Position numbers and translations under genes: made by a program. A stretch of 64,000 nucleotides of DNA from NCBI RefSeq assembly GCF_013009345.1, contig NZ_JABELE010000001.1:1-64000 (forward strand). Direction: 5' to 3'. The notes beneath the pieces were generated by a model. The model had not been told where the DNA came from. It did not search any database and saw only the letters and a list, made by a program, of their open reading frames with translations. This DNA comes from Acinetobacter geminorum. GTDB lineage: Bacteria > Pseudomonadota > Gammaproteobacteria > Pseudomonadales > Moraxellaceae. Shown here piece by piece: positions 8,445 through 17,813 of the stretch; positions within the stretch are counted from its first letter, which is position 1; every line of letters begins with the position of its first letter.

Positions 8445-11400
8445 TTGAAAGACTTGCTCGATATCATGCGTAAGAAAACGGACTCAGATGGTCATGCACC
8501 AATTGAGTTTGACCGTATCCGTATTGGTCTTGCGTCACCAGAAATGATTAAGTCATGGTCTCATGGTGAAGTTAAAAAACCTGAGACAATTAACTACCGT
8601 ACTTTTAAACCTGAACGTGACGGTTTGTTCTGTGCCAAAATTTTTGGTCCAGTAAAAGATTACGAATGCTTGTGTGGTAAATACAAGCGTATGAAATACA
8701 AAGGCGTCATTTGTGAAAAATGTGGCGTTGAAGTAACTACAGCGAAAGTTCGTCGTGAACGTATGGGTCACATTGAACTTGCTTCTCCAGTTGCACATAT
8801 CTGGTTCTTAAAATCGTTACCGAGCCGTATCGGTTTATTATTAGATATGACACTTCGTGATATCGAACGTGTATTGTATTTCGAATCATACGTTGTAACT
8901 GACCCAGGTATGACTCCGTTTGAAAAGTATCAACTTTTAACAGACGAAGAATACTTCAATGCACTTGAAGAACACGGTGATGAATTCACTGCGAAAATGG
9001 GTGCAGAAGCGGTTCAGGACTTGTTGAAAGATATCGATCTTGAAGCTGAAATCGCACGTTTACGTGAAGAAATTCCTCAAACAACTTCTGAAACGAAGTT
9101 GAAAAAAGCGTCTAAACGCTTGAAATTGATGGAAGCATTCAAAGATTCAAACAACAAGCCAGAATGGATGGTGATGAATGTACTTCCAGTACTTCCACCT
9201 GATTTACGTCCATTAGTTCCACTTGAAGGTGGTCGTTTCGCGACTTCTGACTTGAACGATTTATACCGTCGTGTCATTAACCGTAACAACCGTTTGAAGC
9301 GTCTTCTTGACCTTGCTGCTCCAGATATCATCGTACGTAACGAAAAACGTATGTTACAAGAATCTGTAGATGCATTGCTTGATAACGGTCGTCGTGGTCG
9401 TGCAATTACTGGTTCTAACAAGCGTCCATTAAAATCTTTGGCAGATATGATCAAAGGTAAACAAGGTCGTTTCCGTCAGAACTTATTAGGTAAGCGTGTT
9501 GACTATTCTGGTCGTTCGGTAATTACTGTAGGTCCTACTTTACGTCTTCACCAATGTGGTCTTCCGAAGAAAATGGCACTTGAATTATTCAAGCCATTCA
9601 TTTTCGCGAAACTACAAGCTTCAGGTCAGGCAACTACCATTAAAGCTGCGAAGAAAATGGTTGAGCGTGAGACTCCGGAAGTTTGGGACGTTCTTGCTTC
9701 TGTAATTCGTCAACACCCAGTAATGTTGAACCGTGCGCCAACACTTCACCGTTTAGGTCTTCAAGCATTTGAACCTATTCTTATTGAAGGTAAGGCAATC
9801 CGTCTTCACCCACTCGTTTGTGCTGCGTTTAACGCCGACTTCGATGGTGACCAAATGGCGGTACACGTTCCATTGACACTTGAAGCACAGTTAGAAGCTC
9901 GTGCATTGATGATGTCAACAAACAACATCTTGTCACCAGCAAACGGTGAGCCAATCATCGTTCCTTCTCAGGACGTTGTCTTGGGTCTTTACTACATCAC
10001 ACGTGATGCTGTAAATGCCAAAGGTGAAGGCATGGTGTTCGCGGATACTCATGAAGTAAACCGTGCACTTGCTACTGGTCAGGTTGCGATCCATGCGCGT
10101 GTTAAAGTACGTGTACACCAAACTGTTATCAATGAAAATGGTGAACGTGAACACCAAACTATTATTGTTGATACAACACCTGGTCGTTGTTTGCTTTGGG
10201 AAATTGTTCCACAAGGCTTGAGCTTTGACATGATCAACCTTGAGATGACTAAAAAGAACATCTCTAAATTGATCAACTCTTGCTACCGTAAACTTGGTTT
10301 GAAAGATACAGTTATCTTTGCTGACCAATTAATGTACTTGGGCTTCCGTCAAGCGACTCGTTCAGGTGTATCTGTAGGTATGGAAGACATGCTCATTCCA
10401 CCTACTAAGCACACAATTATTGATAAAGCAGAAACAGAAGTTCGTGAAATCGAACAACAGTTCGAACAAGGTTTCGTAACTGCTGGTGAGCGTTATAACA
10501 AAGTTGTCGATATCTGGGCGCGTACAAACGACCAAGTTGCTAAAGCAATGATGGATAACTTGTCTTATACACTTGTTAAAAACAAACAAGGTGAAGACGA
10601 GAAACAAAAATCATTCAACAGCATCTATATGATGTCTGACTCGGGTGCCCGTGGTAGTGCGGCGCAGATTCGTCAGCTTGCTGGTATGCGTGGTTTGATG
10701 GCAAAACCGGATGGCTCGATTATTGAGACTCCGATTAAAGCGAACTTCCGTGAAGGTTTAACAGTACTTCAGTACTTTATTTCAACACACGGTGCGCGTA
10801 AAGGTTTGGCCGATACAGCATTGAAAACTGCGAACTCTGGTTACTTGACTCGTCGTCTTGTAGACGTAGCGCAAGACTTGGTAATTACTGAACCTGACTG
10901 TGGTACAGCGGGTGGTTTAGTAATGACTCCATTCATTCAGGGTGGTGATGTCATCGAGCCATTACGTGACCGCGTATTAGGTCGTGTAACTGCTGAAGAC
11001 GTACGTCGTGCATCTGATGATGAAGTTGTATTACCTCGTGGTACGTTAATTGACGAGAAAATCGCAGCTCAGCTTGAAGAAGCTGGTGTCGATGAAGTTA
11101 AAGTACGCTCTGTAATCGCATGTGAATCAACATTCGGTGTATGTGCTCGTTGTTATGGTCGTGACCTTGCACGTGGTCACTTGGTGAACCCAGGTGAATC
11201 AGTCGGTGTAATGGCTGCACAGTCAATCGGTGAGCCGGGTACACAGTTAACGATGCGTACGTTCCACGTTGGTGGTGCTGCGAGCCGAACTTCTGCTGCG
11301 AACAGTGTTCAAGTACGTAACAAAGGTACTGTACGTTTCCATAACGTGAAAACTGTACAACATGCAAAAGGCCATTTGGTTTCAGTTTCACGTTCAGGTG

Positions 11401-12638
11401 AAATTGGTATTGCCGATGATTTAGGTCGTGAGCGTGAGCGTTACAAACTTCCTTACGGTGCAAGCATCTTGTTGAAAGATGGTGAAGCTGTAGAAGCTGG
11501 CGGTATCGTAGCGACTTGGGATCCGCATACACATCCATTAGTAACAGAAGTTGCTGGTAAAGCGCGTTTCAGCCAAATCGCTGATGGCGTAACTGCAACA
11601 TCGAAAACTGATGATGCAACTGGTATGACTACTGTTGAAATCTTGCCTGTAACAGCTCGTCCTGCTTCTGGTAAAGATCTACGTCCTGCAATTGTGTTGG
11701 ATACAACAGATGGCGGCGAACAGTTCTACTTCTTACCACAAAACACAATCGTAACTGTCCGTGATGGCGAAACGATTGGTGTGGGTGACGTTATTGGTCG
11801 TGTACCACAAGAAACATCACGTACTCGTGATATTACCGGTGGTCTTCCGCGTGTAGCTGACTTGTTCGAAGCGCGTAAGCCAAAAGAGCATGCGATTCTT
11901 GCTGAAGTATCAGGTGTTGTAAGCTTCGGTAAAGAGACTAAGGGTAAAAACCGTTTGGTAATTACTCCGGATGATGGTTCTGAGATTTACGAAGAATTGA
12001 TTCCAAAATGGCGTCAAATCAACGTATTCGAAGGCGAGCATGTAAACCGTGGTGAGACTATTTCTGATGGTCCACAAAACCCACATGACATCTTGCGTTT
12101 GAAGGGCGAAGTTGCATTAACTAACTACATCGTGAACGAAGTTCAAGACGTTTACCGTCTCCAAGGTGTAAAAATCAACGATAAGCACATTGAAGTTATC
12201 GTACGTCAAATGTTGCGTAAAGTTGATATCACTGATGGCGGTGATACAAGCTTCATCAAAGGCGAGCAAGTGGATTACATCCGTGTTGTTCAAGAGAACC
12301 AAGCTGTCTTGGCTCAGAACAAGTTCCCTGCGAAGTTTGAACGTCAATTGATGGGTATTACTAAAGCGTCGCTTTCTACTGACTCGTTCATCTCTGCTGC
12401 ATCGTTCCAGGAAACAACTCGTGTGTTAACTGAAGCGGCTGTAACAGGTAAAGAAGATGATTTACGTGGCTTGAAAGAAAACGTTGTAGTAGGTCGCTTG
12501 ATTCCAGCAGGTACTGGTCTTGCGTACCACTTAGAGCGTCGTCGTCAAGAAGCAGAAGCTGCAGAGCATGAGCTTCATAATGACTTCAGCGAAGTAGACC
12601 AAGCATTCAGCCAAGCATTAAACTCTGAACAATTCTAA
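8445..12638 (+). CDS. rpoC: DNA-directed RNA polymerase beta-prime subunit
   Basis: 1397 residues with a TTG start at 8445. I chose this start because CGGAG lies 7 bases upstream and the product then begins MKDLLDIMRKKT, as in relatives; an upstream in-frame ATG at 8418 would add nine residues with no ribosome site. Landmarks are the N-terminal zinc ribbon (CLCGKYKRMKYKGVICEKCG), the catalytic NADFDGD magnesium motif, the second cysteine cluster CESTFGVCARCYGRDLARG, and the trigger-loop helices MAAQSIGEPGTQLTMRTFH. It forms the core enzyme with the adjacent rpoB product. Confidence 0.98.
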   Translation: MKDLLDIMRKKTDSDGHAPIEFDRIRIGLASPEMIKSWSHGEVKKPETINYRTFKPERDGLFCAKIFGPVKDYECLCGKYKRMKYKGVICEKCGVEVTTAKVRRERMGHIELASPVAHIWFLKSLPSRIGLLLDMTLRDIERVLYFESYVVTDPGMTPFEKYQLLTDEEYFNALEEHGDEFTAKMGAEAVQDLLKDIDLEAEIARLREEIPQTTSETKLKKASKRLKLMEAFKDSNNKPEWMVMNVLPVLPPDLRPLVPLEGGRFATSDLNDLYRRVINRNNRLKRLLDLAAPDIIVRNEKRMLQESVDALLDNGRRGRAITGSNKRPLKSLADMIKGKQGRFRQNLLGKRVDYSGRSVITVGPTLRLHQCGLPKKMALELFKPFIFAKLQASGQATTIKAAKKMVERETPEVWDVLASVIRQHPVMLNRAPTLHRLGLQAFEPILIEGKAIRLHPLVCAAFNADFDGDQMAVHVPLTLEAQLEARALMMSTNNILSPANGEPIIVPSQDVVLGLYYITRDAVNAKGEGMVFADTHEVNRALATGQVAIHARVKVRVHQTVINENGEREHQTIIVDTTPGRCLLWEIVPQGLSFDMINLEMTKKNISKLINSCYRKLGLKDTVIFADQLMYLGFRQATRSGVSVGMEDMLIPPTKHTIIDKAETEVREIEQQFEQGFVTAGERYNKVVDIWARTNDQVAKAMMDNLSYTLVKNKQGEDEKQKSFNSIYMMSDSGARGSAAQIRQLAGMRGLMAKPDGSIIETPIKANFREGLTVLQYFISTHGARKGLADTALKTANSGYLTRRLVDVAQDLVITEPDCGTAGGLVMTPFIQGGDVIEPLRDRVLGRVTAEDVRRASDDEVVLPRGTLIDEKIAAQLEEAGVDEVKVRSVIACESTFGVCARCYGRDLARGHLVNPGESVGVMAAQSIGEPGTQLTMRTFHVGGAASRTSAANSVQVRNKGTVRFHNVKTVQHAKGHLVSVSRSGEIGIADDLGRERERYKLPYGASILLKDGEAVEAGGIVATWDPHTHPLVTEVAGKARFSQIADGVTATSKTDDATGMTTVEILPVTARPASGKDLRPAIVLDTTDGGEQFYFLPQNTIVTVRDGETIGVGDVIGRVPQETSRTRDITGGLPRVADLFEARKPKEHAILAEVSGVVSFGKETKGKNRLVITPDDGSEIYEELIPKWRQINVFEGEHVNRGETISDGPQNPHDILRLKGEVALTNYIVNEVQDVYRLQGVKINDKHIEVIVRQMLRKVDITDGGDTSFIKGEQVDYIRVVQENQAVLAQNKFPAKFERQLMGITKASLSTDSFISAASFQETTRVLTEAAVTGKEDDLRGLKENVVVGRLIPAGTGLAYHLERRRQEAEAAEHELHNDFSEVDQAFSQALNSEQF

Positions 12639-12653
12639 GTTTAGAATGGCACT

Positions 12654-12682
12654 AAAAAAGGCACCTTAGGGTGCCTTTTTTA
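12654..12682 (+). terminator. Intrinsic terminator after rpoC
   Basis: GGCACC (12660-12665) pairs with GGTGCC (12670-12675) around a TTAG loop, preceded by six A and followed by at least six T. It ends the rplJL-rpoBC transcript. Confidence 0.92.
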
Positions 12683-12818
12683 TTTATATTTATTTATAAC
12701 AATTTTAAATTGTAATTACATAAATATATTAAAGAGCAATTATTTTATTACTTAAGCGGGATAAAGACTCCACAAAAACACATTAGGCTACCTGCTTATG
12801 AAGACTGGAGTAAATCTA

Positions 12819-13184
12819 ATGAAAAAAATGATGATGATTGTTAGTATTGGCCTGATGTCTACAACTTTGTTTGTTGGTTGTCAGAATGCAAGCCCAGAAA
12901 GTCAACGTATTGGTTCAGCTGCTATTGGTGGTGGCGCAGGTGGTGCGGTAGGAAAACACATGGGCGGTAATATAGGTGCAGGTCTAGGAGCGGCACTCGG
13001 TGCAGGTGTTGCGGCTAATGCAAAAGGGTCTAGCAGTAAAACCGTACGTAATAGTGCAATTGGTGCTGGTGTCGGCGCTGTATTAGGTGGAGCAATTATT
13101 GGTGGTGACGCTGGTGCTGCTACAGGTGGAGCATTGGGTGGTAGTGCCGGTGCAGCCTATGAAGAGAAGAAAGGGAAGTACTAA
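12819..13184 (+). CDS. Glycine-zipper lipoprotein (copy 1)
   Basis: 121 residues from the ATG at 12819, chosen over the in-frame ATG at 12798 because GGAG (12807-12810) stands 8 bases before it and the product then starts with a clean lipoprotein signal, MKKMMMIVSIG. The lipobox is LFVGC, so the mature protein begins at the cysteine followed by QNAS. The rest is almost entirely glycine/alanine repeats with GxxxG spacing in two blocks (IGGGAGGAVG and IGAGVGAVLGG), like the glycine-zipper outer-membrane lipoproteins related to SlyB/OsmB. It probably inserts in or stabilises the envelope; the precise function is unknown. A close paralogue lies 207 bases downstream. Confidence 0.85.
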   Translation: MKKMMMIVSIGLMSTTLFVGCQNASPESQRIGSAAIGGGAGGAVGKHMGGNIGAGLGAALGAGVAANAKGSSSKTVRNSAIGAGVGAVLGGAIIGGDAGAATGGALGGSAGAAYEEKKGKY

Positions 13185-13210
13185 AAATATCCTTAAATAA
13201 TTGTTAAACT

Positions 13211-13246
13211 AAAGAAGTCTTTATGTGATTAAAGACTTCTTTTTTA
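13211..13246 (+). terminator. Intrinsic terminator after first glycine-zipper gene
   Basis: AAGAAGTCTTTA (13212-13223) pairs with TAAAGACTTCTT (13230-13241) and continues into a T run. Confidence 0.9.
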
Positions 13247-13391
13247 TAATTAAAATTTGGCTTAATAAATATAAAAGGCAGAGCTTTACAAAATATCAAT
13301 CGATTAGGACAGACGGATAACACAATCTGATCAAATTCCTCATAAAAGGGGATTATTCTTTTCTCTAGAACAGATCATTGTGAGAACGGTC

Positions 13392-13748
13392 ATGAAAAAA
13401 ACAATTGGATTAGTTTCTGCTTTAATGTTGTCTACACTTATGTTCACAGGCTGCCAAAATATGAGCCCATCTGACCAACGTATTGGTGCAGCAGCAGCAG
13501 GTGGAGCACTTGGTGGTGGTTTAGGTAACCATGTAGGTGGAGGTATTGGTGCAGGCTTAGGCGCAGCGGTAGGTGCAGGCGTAGGCTCTAATACCCAAGG
13601 CGGCAGTAAACAGACAACGACTAAGAGTGCGATTGGTGCTGGTATCGGTTCAGTCGTAGGTAAAGCACTGATTGGTGGTGACTCTGGTGCTGCAATTGGC
13701 GGTGCGATCGGTGGTGGTGCTGGTGCTGCGATTGAAGAGAAAAGATAA
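13392..13748 (+). CDS. Glycine-zipper lipoprotein (copy 2)
   Basis: 118 residues from ATG 13392; an in-frame GTG at 13380 would add four residues, and neither start has a strong ribosome site. The signal peptide MKKTIGLVSALMLS ends at a lipobox MFTGC followed by QNMSPSDQRIG. That sequence matches the QNASPESQRIG of copy 1, so the two are tandem duplicates. The mature part has GxxxG repeats (GGGLGNHVGGGIGAGLG and IGGAIGGGAGAA). Likely an outer-membrane lipoprotein of the SlyB/OsmB-like glycine-zipper type; function not known. Confidence 0.85.
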   Translation: MKKTIGLVSALMLSTLMFTGCQNMSPSDQRIGAAAAGGALGGGLGNHVGGGIGAGLGAAVGAGVGSNTQGGSKQTTTKSAIGAGIGSVVGKALIGGDSGAAIGGAIGGGAGAAIEEKR

Positions 13749-13763
13749 AAAATTAACAAATAA

Positions 13764-13794
13764 AAAAATAAGCGCTTTTAGCGCTTATTTTTTA
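13764..13794. terminator. Bidirectional terminator between convergent genes
   Basis: AAATAAGCGC (13766-13775) pairs with GCGCTTATTT (13781-13790), with A and T runs on both sides. It serves the glycine-zipper gene on the plus strand and the DUF4442 gene on the minus strand. Confidence 0.9.
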
Positions 13795-14277
13795 TTGAGG
13801 AAAAGGTTTCGCTTTTTTACGTCTGATATAAAGCGTTTTTTGAACCTCTGCAATTCTTACCCCAGATTCATCAAAAATGTTTAGATGATATGTTCTTAAA
13901 ACAGGTTCATAGTTCTCGGCAAGTTCACGAATTTGTTCTATTTCAGCTAAATCAACTCGAATATCTGCATGTACAGTACTGCGTCCTGGAGAAAGAAAAT
14001 TAATTTCAGCAGCTTTGTCCCAAACAATATATTTTGATCCGAGATGATGCATAAGAATCATCATATAAAATGGGTCAACCATTGAATAAAGGCTTCCACC
14101 AAAATGTGTACCGACTAAATTTTGGTTTTTCCAAGTCAGCGGCATCTTTACACGCACATGGCAAAGTTCTAAATTCATGATTTCAATATAAATCCCTGCG
14201 CCACGATAAGGGGGATAGTGATTAAATAGAAATTTTGAAATCGTAGGATTGTTCTGAAGTCTTCTTAAAATAGCCAT
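13792..14277 (-). CDS. DUF4442-type hotdog protein (putative thioesterase)
   Basis: 161 residues from ATG at 14277; a TTG three codons upstream is possible but has no advantage. The sequence fits the DUF4442 family of single hotdog-fold proteins related to PaaI thioesterases: KNQNLVGTHFGGSLYSMVDPF (about residues 50-70) matches the helix-containing N-G-T-x-F-G-G motif, followed by beta strands such as KAAEINFLSPG and VHADIRVDL. A hydrolytic role on acyl-CoA is inferred from the fold. It converges on the glycine-zipper gene, sharing its terminator. No signal peptide, so cytoplasmic. Confidence 0.8.
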   Translation of the reverse strand: MAILRRLQNNPTISKFLFNHYPPYRGAGIYIEIMNLELCHVRVKMPLTWKNQNLVGTHFGGSLYSMVDPFYMMILMHHLGSKYIVWDKAAEINFLSPGRSTVHADIRVDLAEIEQIRELAENYEPVLRTYHLNIFDESGVRIAEVQKTLYIRRKKAKPFPQ

Positions 14278-14400
14278 AATAGTCAATTTTTTTTATTGCA
14301 ACAGTATTCATACTAGATAAGTATCATCTTTTTTATATTGATGGCAATGCTCTATCCGACTAACGACATGATCGATTGAAAAACAAGATAGGAAATGATT

Positions 14401-15273
14401 ATGCAGCCAAAAGTTCATACAGTAACAACAAGTGATCAACAAACGCTTTGTGCTAAAACATGGGGTGACGAAAAAAATACACCGTTGGTTTTAGTACATG
14501 GTTATCCTGACAATCAAGAAGTATGGGAATCAATCATTGAGCATTTGATCAATGACTTCTATATTGTTACTTACGATGTGCGTGGAGCTGGTTTGTCATC
14601 TATACCAAAACGTATACGTGATTATCGTTTAGAGCGTTTATCTCTAGATCTCCAAGAAGTTGTTGATGAGTTATTACCAAATCGTCAATTCCATATGGCT
14701 GCACATGATTGGGGTTCGATTCAGTCTTGGGAGTCTGCCACCGAGCCTAAGTTCAAAGGTCGTTTATTATCATACACCACCATTTCTGGACCATGTCTTG
14801 ATCATGCTGCTTTATTTTTACGTGATAAATTTAAATCTTCACCAGCTCAAATCTTAAAAATATTAACCAAATCTTGGTATATCGGGGCATTCCATCTTCC
14901 GTTAATAGCACCAACTGTATGGTCTCTATTTAGTCCTGAAAAATGGGGTAAAGTTCTTACTCAGCTAGAAAGGAAAAGTAATTTACCTTTAAATAATAAT
15001 ATTAATGCCGATGGAAAATATGGCATTAATTTATATCGTGCCAATTTTATTCCTCGCTTAACTGACCCACGTCAACGTTATGCACAGTGTCCAGTAAAAG
15101 CGGTTATTTTAAAATATGATACTTTTGTAAGCCCAGAATACATCACTGAGGCTATGCCAAAGTGGGTAGAAAAATTTGAGTATGTAGAGCTTGAAGCAAA
15201 TCACTGGGCTGTACTTAGTCAACCTGAAAAAATTGCGGATTATATACGTCAATTTATCGTGAAAAATATATAA
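14401..15273 (+). CDS. Alpha/beta hydrolase, epoxide-hydrolase-like
   Basis: 290 residues. I chose ATG 14401 because AGGA (14390-14393) is 7 bases upstream; ATG 14395 would be only one base from it. The fold shows the oxyanion HGYP (about residues 33-36), YDVRGAGLSS, and a nucleophile elbow AHDWGS with aspartate 103 in place of serine. An aspartate nucleophile is the mark of epoxide hydrolases and haloalkane dehalogenases. The catalytic histidine is in EANHWAVLSQPE near the C terminus. The substrate cannot be told from sequence. No signal peptide. It is likely monocistronic. Confidence 0.85.
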   Translation: MQPKVHTVTTSDQQTLCAKTWGDEKNTPLVLVHGYPDNQEVWESIIEHLINDFYIVTYDVRGAGLSSIPKRIRDYRLERLSLDLQEVVDELLPNRQFHMAAHDWGSIQSWESATEPKFKGRLLSYTTISGPCLDHAALFLRDKFKSSPAQILKILTKSWYIGAFHLPLIAPTVWSLFSPEKWGKVLTQLERKSNLPLNNNINADGKYGINLYRANFIPRLTDPRQRYAQCPVKAVILKYDTFVSPEYITEAMPKWVEKFEYVELEANHWAVLSQPEKIADYIRQFIVKNI

Positions 15274-15349
15274 ATAAAAATTATAGGATAGCAATCGCTC
15301 AATTTAAACTCTGTTAAAATGGCGCCCTCGTTTCATTTAGTTCAAAGTT

Positions 15350-16714
15350 ATGTTTGCGATTATTGCAGCGGTTGCTGTCATGTTTGGCCTTTCACTAGGG
15401 CGTGTTCCAGTCGTATTTGCATTGGTCATTGGCGCTTTGACTGGCGGCTTGTTGGCTGGTTTAGGGCTACAAGGTACTTTAGATGCATTTAACAATGGCT
15501 TGGGCGGTGGTGCAAAAATTGCGCTAGCTTATGGCGTGTTGGGTGCTTTCGCTTTAGCTTTAGCACGTTCAGGTTTACCTGATCTTTTAGCTTATAAACT
15601 TGTTAAAAGTCTCAAAAATGACGCAGATATACGTGCACAAATGCAGGTGAAATTTCTCATTTTTAGTACGATTGGACTTGCAGCTATCGCATCACAGAAT
15701 GTAATTCCTGTACATATCGCATTTATACCTGTCTTAATTCCGCCCTTACTTATTGTATTTAATCATTTACGTTTAGATCGTAGAGCAGTCGCTTGTGTAC
15801 TTACGTTTGGTTTAGTCGCTACCTATATGTTCTTACCAATGGGATTTGGTGCAATTTTCTTAAATGATATTTTAGCGCATAACATTAATCATTTTGGTCA
15901 AAGCTATGGTTTTCATATCAGTAATGATCAAATTCCACGAGCAATGTTAATCCCTGTATCGGGAATGTTCTTAGGGATGCTAATAGCTGTTTTTATTAGC
16001 TATCGTAAACCTCGAGATTACCAAGATAAAACATTACATAATGCTACTCGTAGTATTGCTGGAGAAATGATTCAGGAACAACAAGCTCCTCAAATTGCAC
16101 GGTTTACCTTGTTTATGGCTGCTTTTGCAGTAATAGCTACAATTATTGTTCAACTTTATTCAGACTCTATGATTGTCGCAGGGCTGGTAGGTGTTGCGAT
16201 TTTGAGCTGTGCAGGAATTTTCAAATGGAAAGAAGCTGATGATGTTATCGTTAGTGGTATGAGAATGATGGCATTGGTTGGCTTTACCATGATTGCTGCT
16301 CAAGGCTTTGCAGCGGTAATTGAGGCAACACATCAAGTTCCTGAATTGGTCAAAGCCACAGCTGGATGGATTGGTGATAGTAAAGCACTTGCTGCTTTTG
16401 TGATGTTGTTAGTGGGATTATTGATTACTTTAGGAATTGGTTCTTCATTTTCTACTGTGCCAATTTTGGCAATCATGTACGTACCTTTGTGTTTACAATT
16501 TGGTTTCTCTCCTATGGCTACAATTGCACTTATTGGTACAGCAGCAGCATTAGGTGATGCTGGATCACCAGCCTCTGACTCAACCTTAGGGCCAACAGCT
16601 GGTTTAGGGGTAGACGGGCAACATGATCATATTTGGGATACGGTTGTACCTACTTTTGTTCACTTCAATATTCCGCTATTAATTTTTGGCTGGATCGCTG
16701 CAATGGTTTTATAA
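15350..16714 (+). CDS. Na+/H+ antiporter-family permease (YuiF-like)
   Basis: 454 residues with about eleven or twelve hydrophobic segments and no signal peptide. The pattern LGRVPVVFALVIGALTGGLL at the start, LGGGAKIALAYGVLGAFALALARSG, and the re-entrant-like loop GDAGSPASDSTLGPTAGLG near the C terminus fit the Na+/H+ antiporter family that includes B. subtilis YuiF, within the ion transporter superfamily. YuiF-type proteins have also been linked to amino-acid transport, so the substrate is open. The promoter region just upstream has a TTAAAAT -10-like box followed by GGCGCCC. Confidence 0.75.
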   Translation: MFAIIAAVAVMFGLSLGRVPVVFALVIGALTGGLLAGLGLQGTLDAFNNGLGGGAKIALAYGVLGAFALALARSGLPDLLAYKLVKSLKNDADIRAQMQVKFLIFSTIGLAAIASQNVIPVHIAFIPVLIPPLLIVFNHLRLDRRAVACVLTFGLVATYMFLPMGFGAIFLNDILAHNINHFGQSYGFHISNDQIPRAMLIPVSGMFLGMLIAVFISYRKPRDYQDKTLHNATRSIAGEMIQEQQAPQIARFTLFMAAFAVIATIIVQLYSDSMIVAGLVGVAILSCAGIFKWKEADDVIVSGMRMMALVGFTMIAAQGFAAVIEATHQVPELVKATAGWIGDSKALAAFVMLLVGLLITLGIGSSFSTVPILAIMYVPLCLQFGFSPMATIALIGTAAALGDAGSPASDSTLGPTAGLGVDGQHDHIWDTVVPTFVHFNIPLLIFGWIAAMVL

Positions 16715-16739
16715 AGTTTTTATAAAATATTGAATCATA

Positions 16740-16787
16740 AACCTTCTTAATCATGATCTTTAGATTTAAATTAAGAAGGTTTTTTAT
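16740..16787 (+). terminator. Intrinsic terminator after the permease gene
   Basis: AACCTTCTTAA (16740-16750) pairs with TTAAGAAGGTT (16771-16781), then a T run. Confidence 0.9.
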
Positions 16788-17042
16788 TGTCTAAATAAAA
16801 CATGTATTCAAAATAAATTATATTAAAATACTCGGAATTTTAAAGTATATTAAAATGGTTGGTAATATAAAATAATCTTGATTAGTAAGGTTGGAATAAA
16901 ACCTATTAAAATAGTTGGGTAATATATAATTTTATTTAAAACAGTAGTTTAAAAATAAACTATAAAATAATTTTATAATGAGTATTGCATGGGTTTAAAA
17001 TAAATGTTTATTATAAATATAAATAAGGTTGGAGATATTAAA
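16788..17042 (+). promoter_or_regulatory. AT-rich upstream region of the OmpW-like gene with direct repeats
   Basis: No gene seen. TATTAAAATA/G occurs at 16821, 16848 and 16904; the last two extend into a longer imperfect repeat (16848-16876 and 16904-16930) containing GTTGG and GTAATATA. The decamer TAAGGTTGGA occurs at 16886-16895 and again at 17024-17033, where it supplies the ribosome site of the next gene. Suggests regulator binding or a decayed duplication. Confidence 0.45.
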
Positions 17043-17627
17043 GTGTTCAAAAAAGCTTTGGTTATTGCATTAATGGGGATGTCTTCTTTTACTTTTGCTG
17101 GTAACTGGCAAGTGAAATTTGGTGGTAGTGTTATTGCGCCATCAGAAGATACGACACTTGCTGAAAACACTGTAGTTGAAGCAGATGATGAATATGCTTT
17201 TACACCATCAGTAGAATACTTCTTTGGCCAGTCTCCATTTTCGGCAGAATTATTATTAGCAGCGCCTGTTAATCATGATGTGTTGTTAAATGGAAATAAG
17301 GTAGCACGTATTAAACAATTACCGCCAACGATTACTGCTAAATATCATTTTAAAAATTCGACTCGTTTCACACCTTATATTGGTGTTGGTGCTACAGCAT
17401 TTATTGCTTGGGATGAAGATGGTATTGTAAAAGATGTAAAAGAAGACTTTGGCGTGGCAGGACAAGTTGGTTTTAATTTCCAACCTGCTGATGCTAAAAA
17501 CTGGGGTGTATTTGTAGATGTACGTTATGCTGATTTAAGCCCAGAAGTTACTTTAACAAATGGTGCTAAATTTGATCTAGATATTAATCCTTTTGTTTAC
17601 ACTTTGGGTTATAGCTATAAATTTTAA
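17043..17627 (+). CDS. OmpW-family outer-membrane protein
   Basis: 194 residues with a GTG start at 17043, chosen because GGAG (17031-17034) is 8 bases upstream and the product begins with a clean signal peptide, MFKKALVIALMGMSSFTFAG. The mature protein has the OmpW pattern: NWQVKFGGSVIAPSED near the start, then VEYFFGQSPFSAELLLAAPVNHDV, LPPTITAKYHF, TPYIGVGATAF, and a terminal aromatic ending FVYTLGYSYKF as needed for barrel assembly. OmpW proteins are eight-stranded barrels that carry small hydrophobic molecules across the outer membrane. Confidence 0.88.
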   Translation: MFKKALVIALMGMSSFTFAGNWQVKFGGSVIAPSEDTTLAENTVVEADDEYAFTPSVEYFFGQSPFSAELLLAAPVNHDVLLNGNKVARIKQLPPTITAKYHFKNSTRFTPYIGVGATAFIAWDEDGIVKDVKEDFGVAGQVGFNFQPADAKNWGVFVDVRYADLSPEVTLTNGAKFDLDINPFVYTLGYSYKF

Positions 17628-17673
17628 GCATAATAATAAATAGAAAAATATAATAATAAACCTAGACTCAGGC

Positions 17674-17704
17674 ACCTCACATATATTTTATGTGAGGTTT
17701 TTTT
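17674..17704 (+). terminator. Intrinsic terminator after the OmpW-like gene
   Basis: ACCTCACATA (17674-17683) pairs with TATGTGAGGT (17689-17698), followed by T run. Confidence 0.92.
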
Positions 17705-17813
17705 ATGGATTTTATTTGCACTAAAAAAGCATAAAACAGACAGTTTTACACATATTTTCTGCAAGTTTTTTTCTAAACTAATTTCTATTCATTACAAGCA
17801 TGGGAATAAAAAT

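Noticed and set aside
9077..10607. Several minus-strand frames of 80-130 codons within rpoC
   Set aside because: Shadows of codon bias in a long conserved gene.
11098..11538. A 146-codon minus-strand frame inside rpoC
   Set aside because: It lies fully inside a conserved essential gene and has odd His/Leu-rich composition with no ribosome site.
13340..13759. A 139-codon minus-strand frame, proline/alanine-rich, opposite the second glycine-zipper gene
   Set aside because: It is the antisense image of GGN/GCN repeats. The plus-strand gene has a signal peptide, lipobox and a close paralogue.
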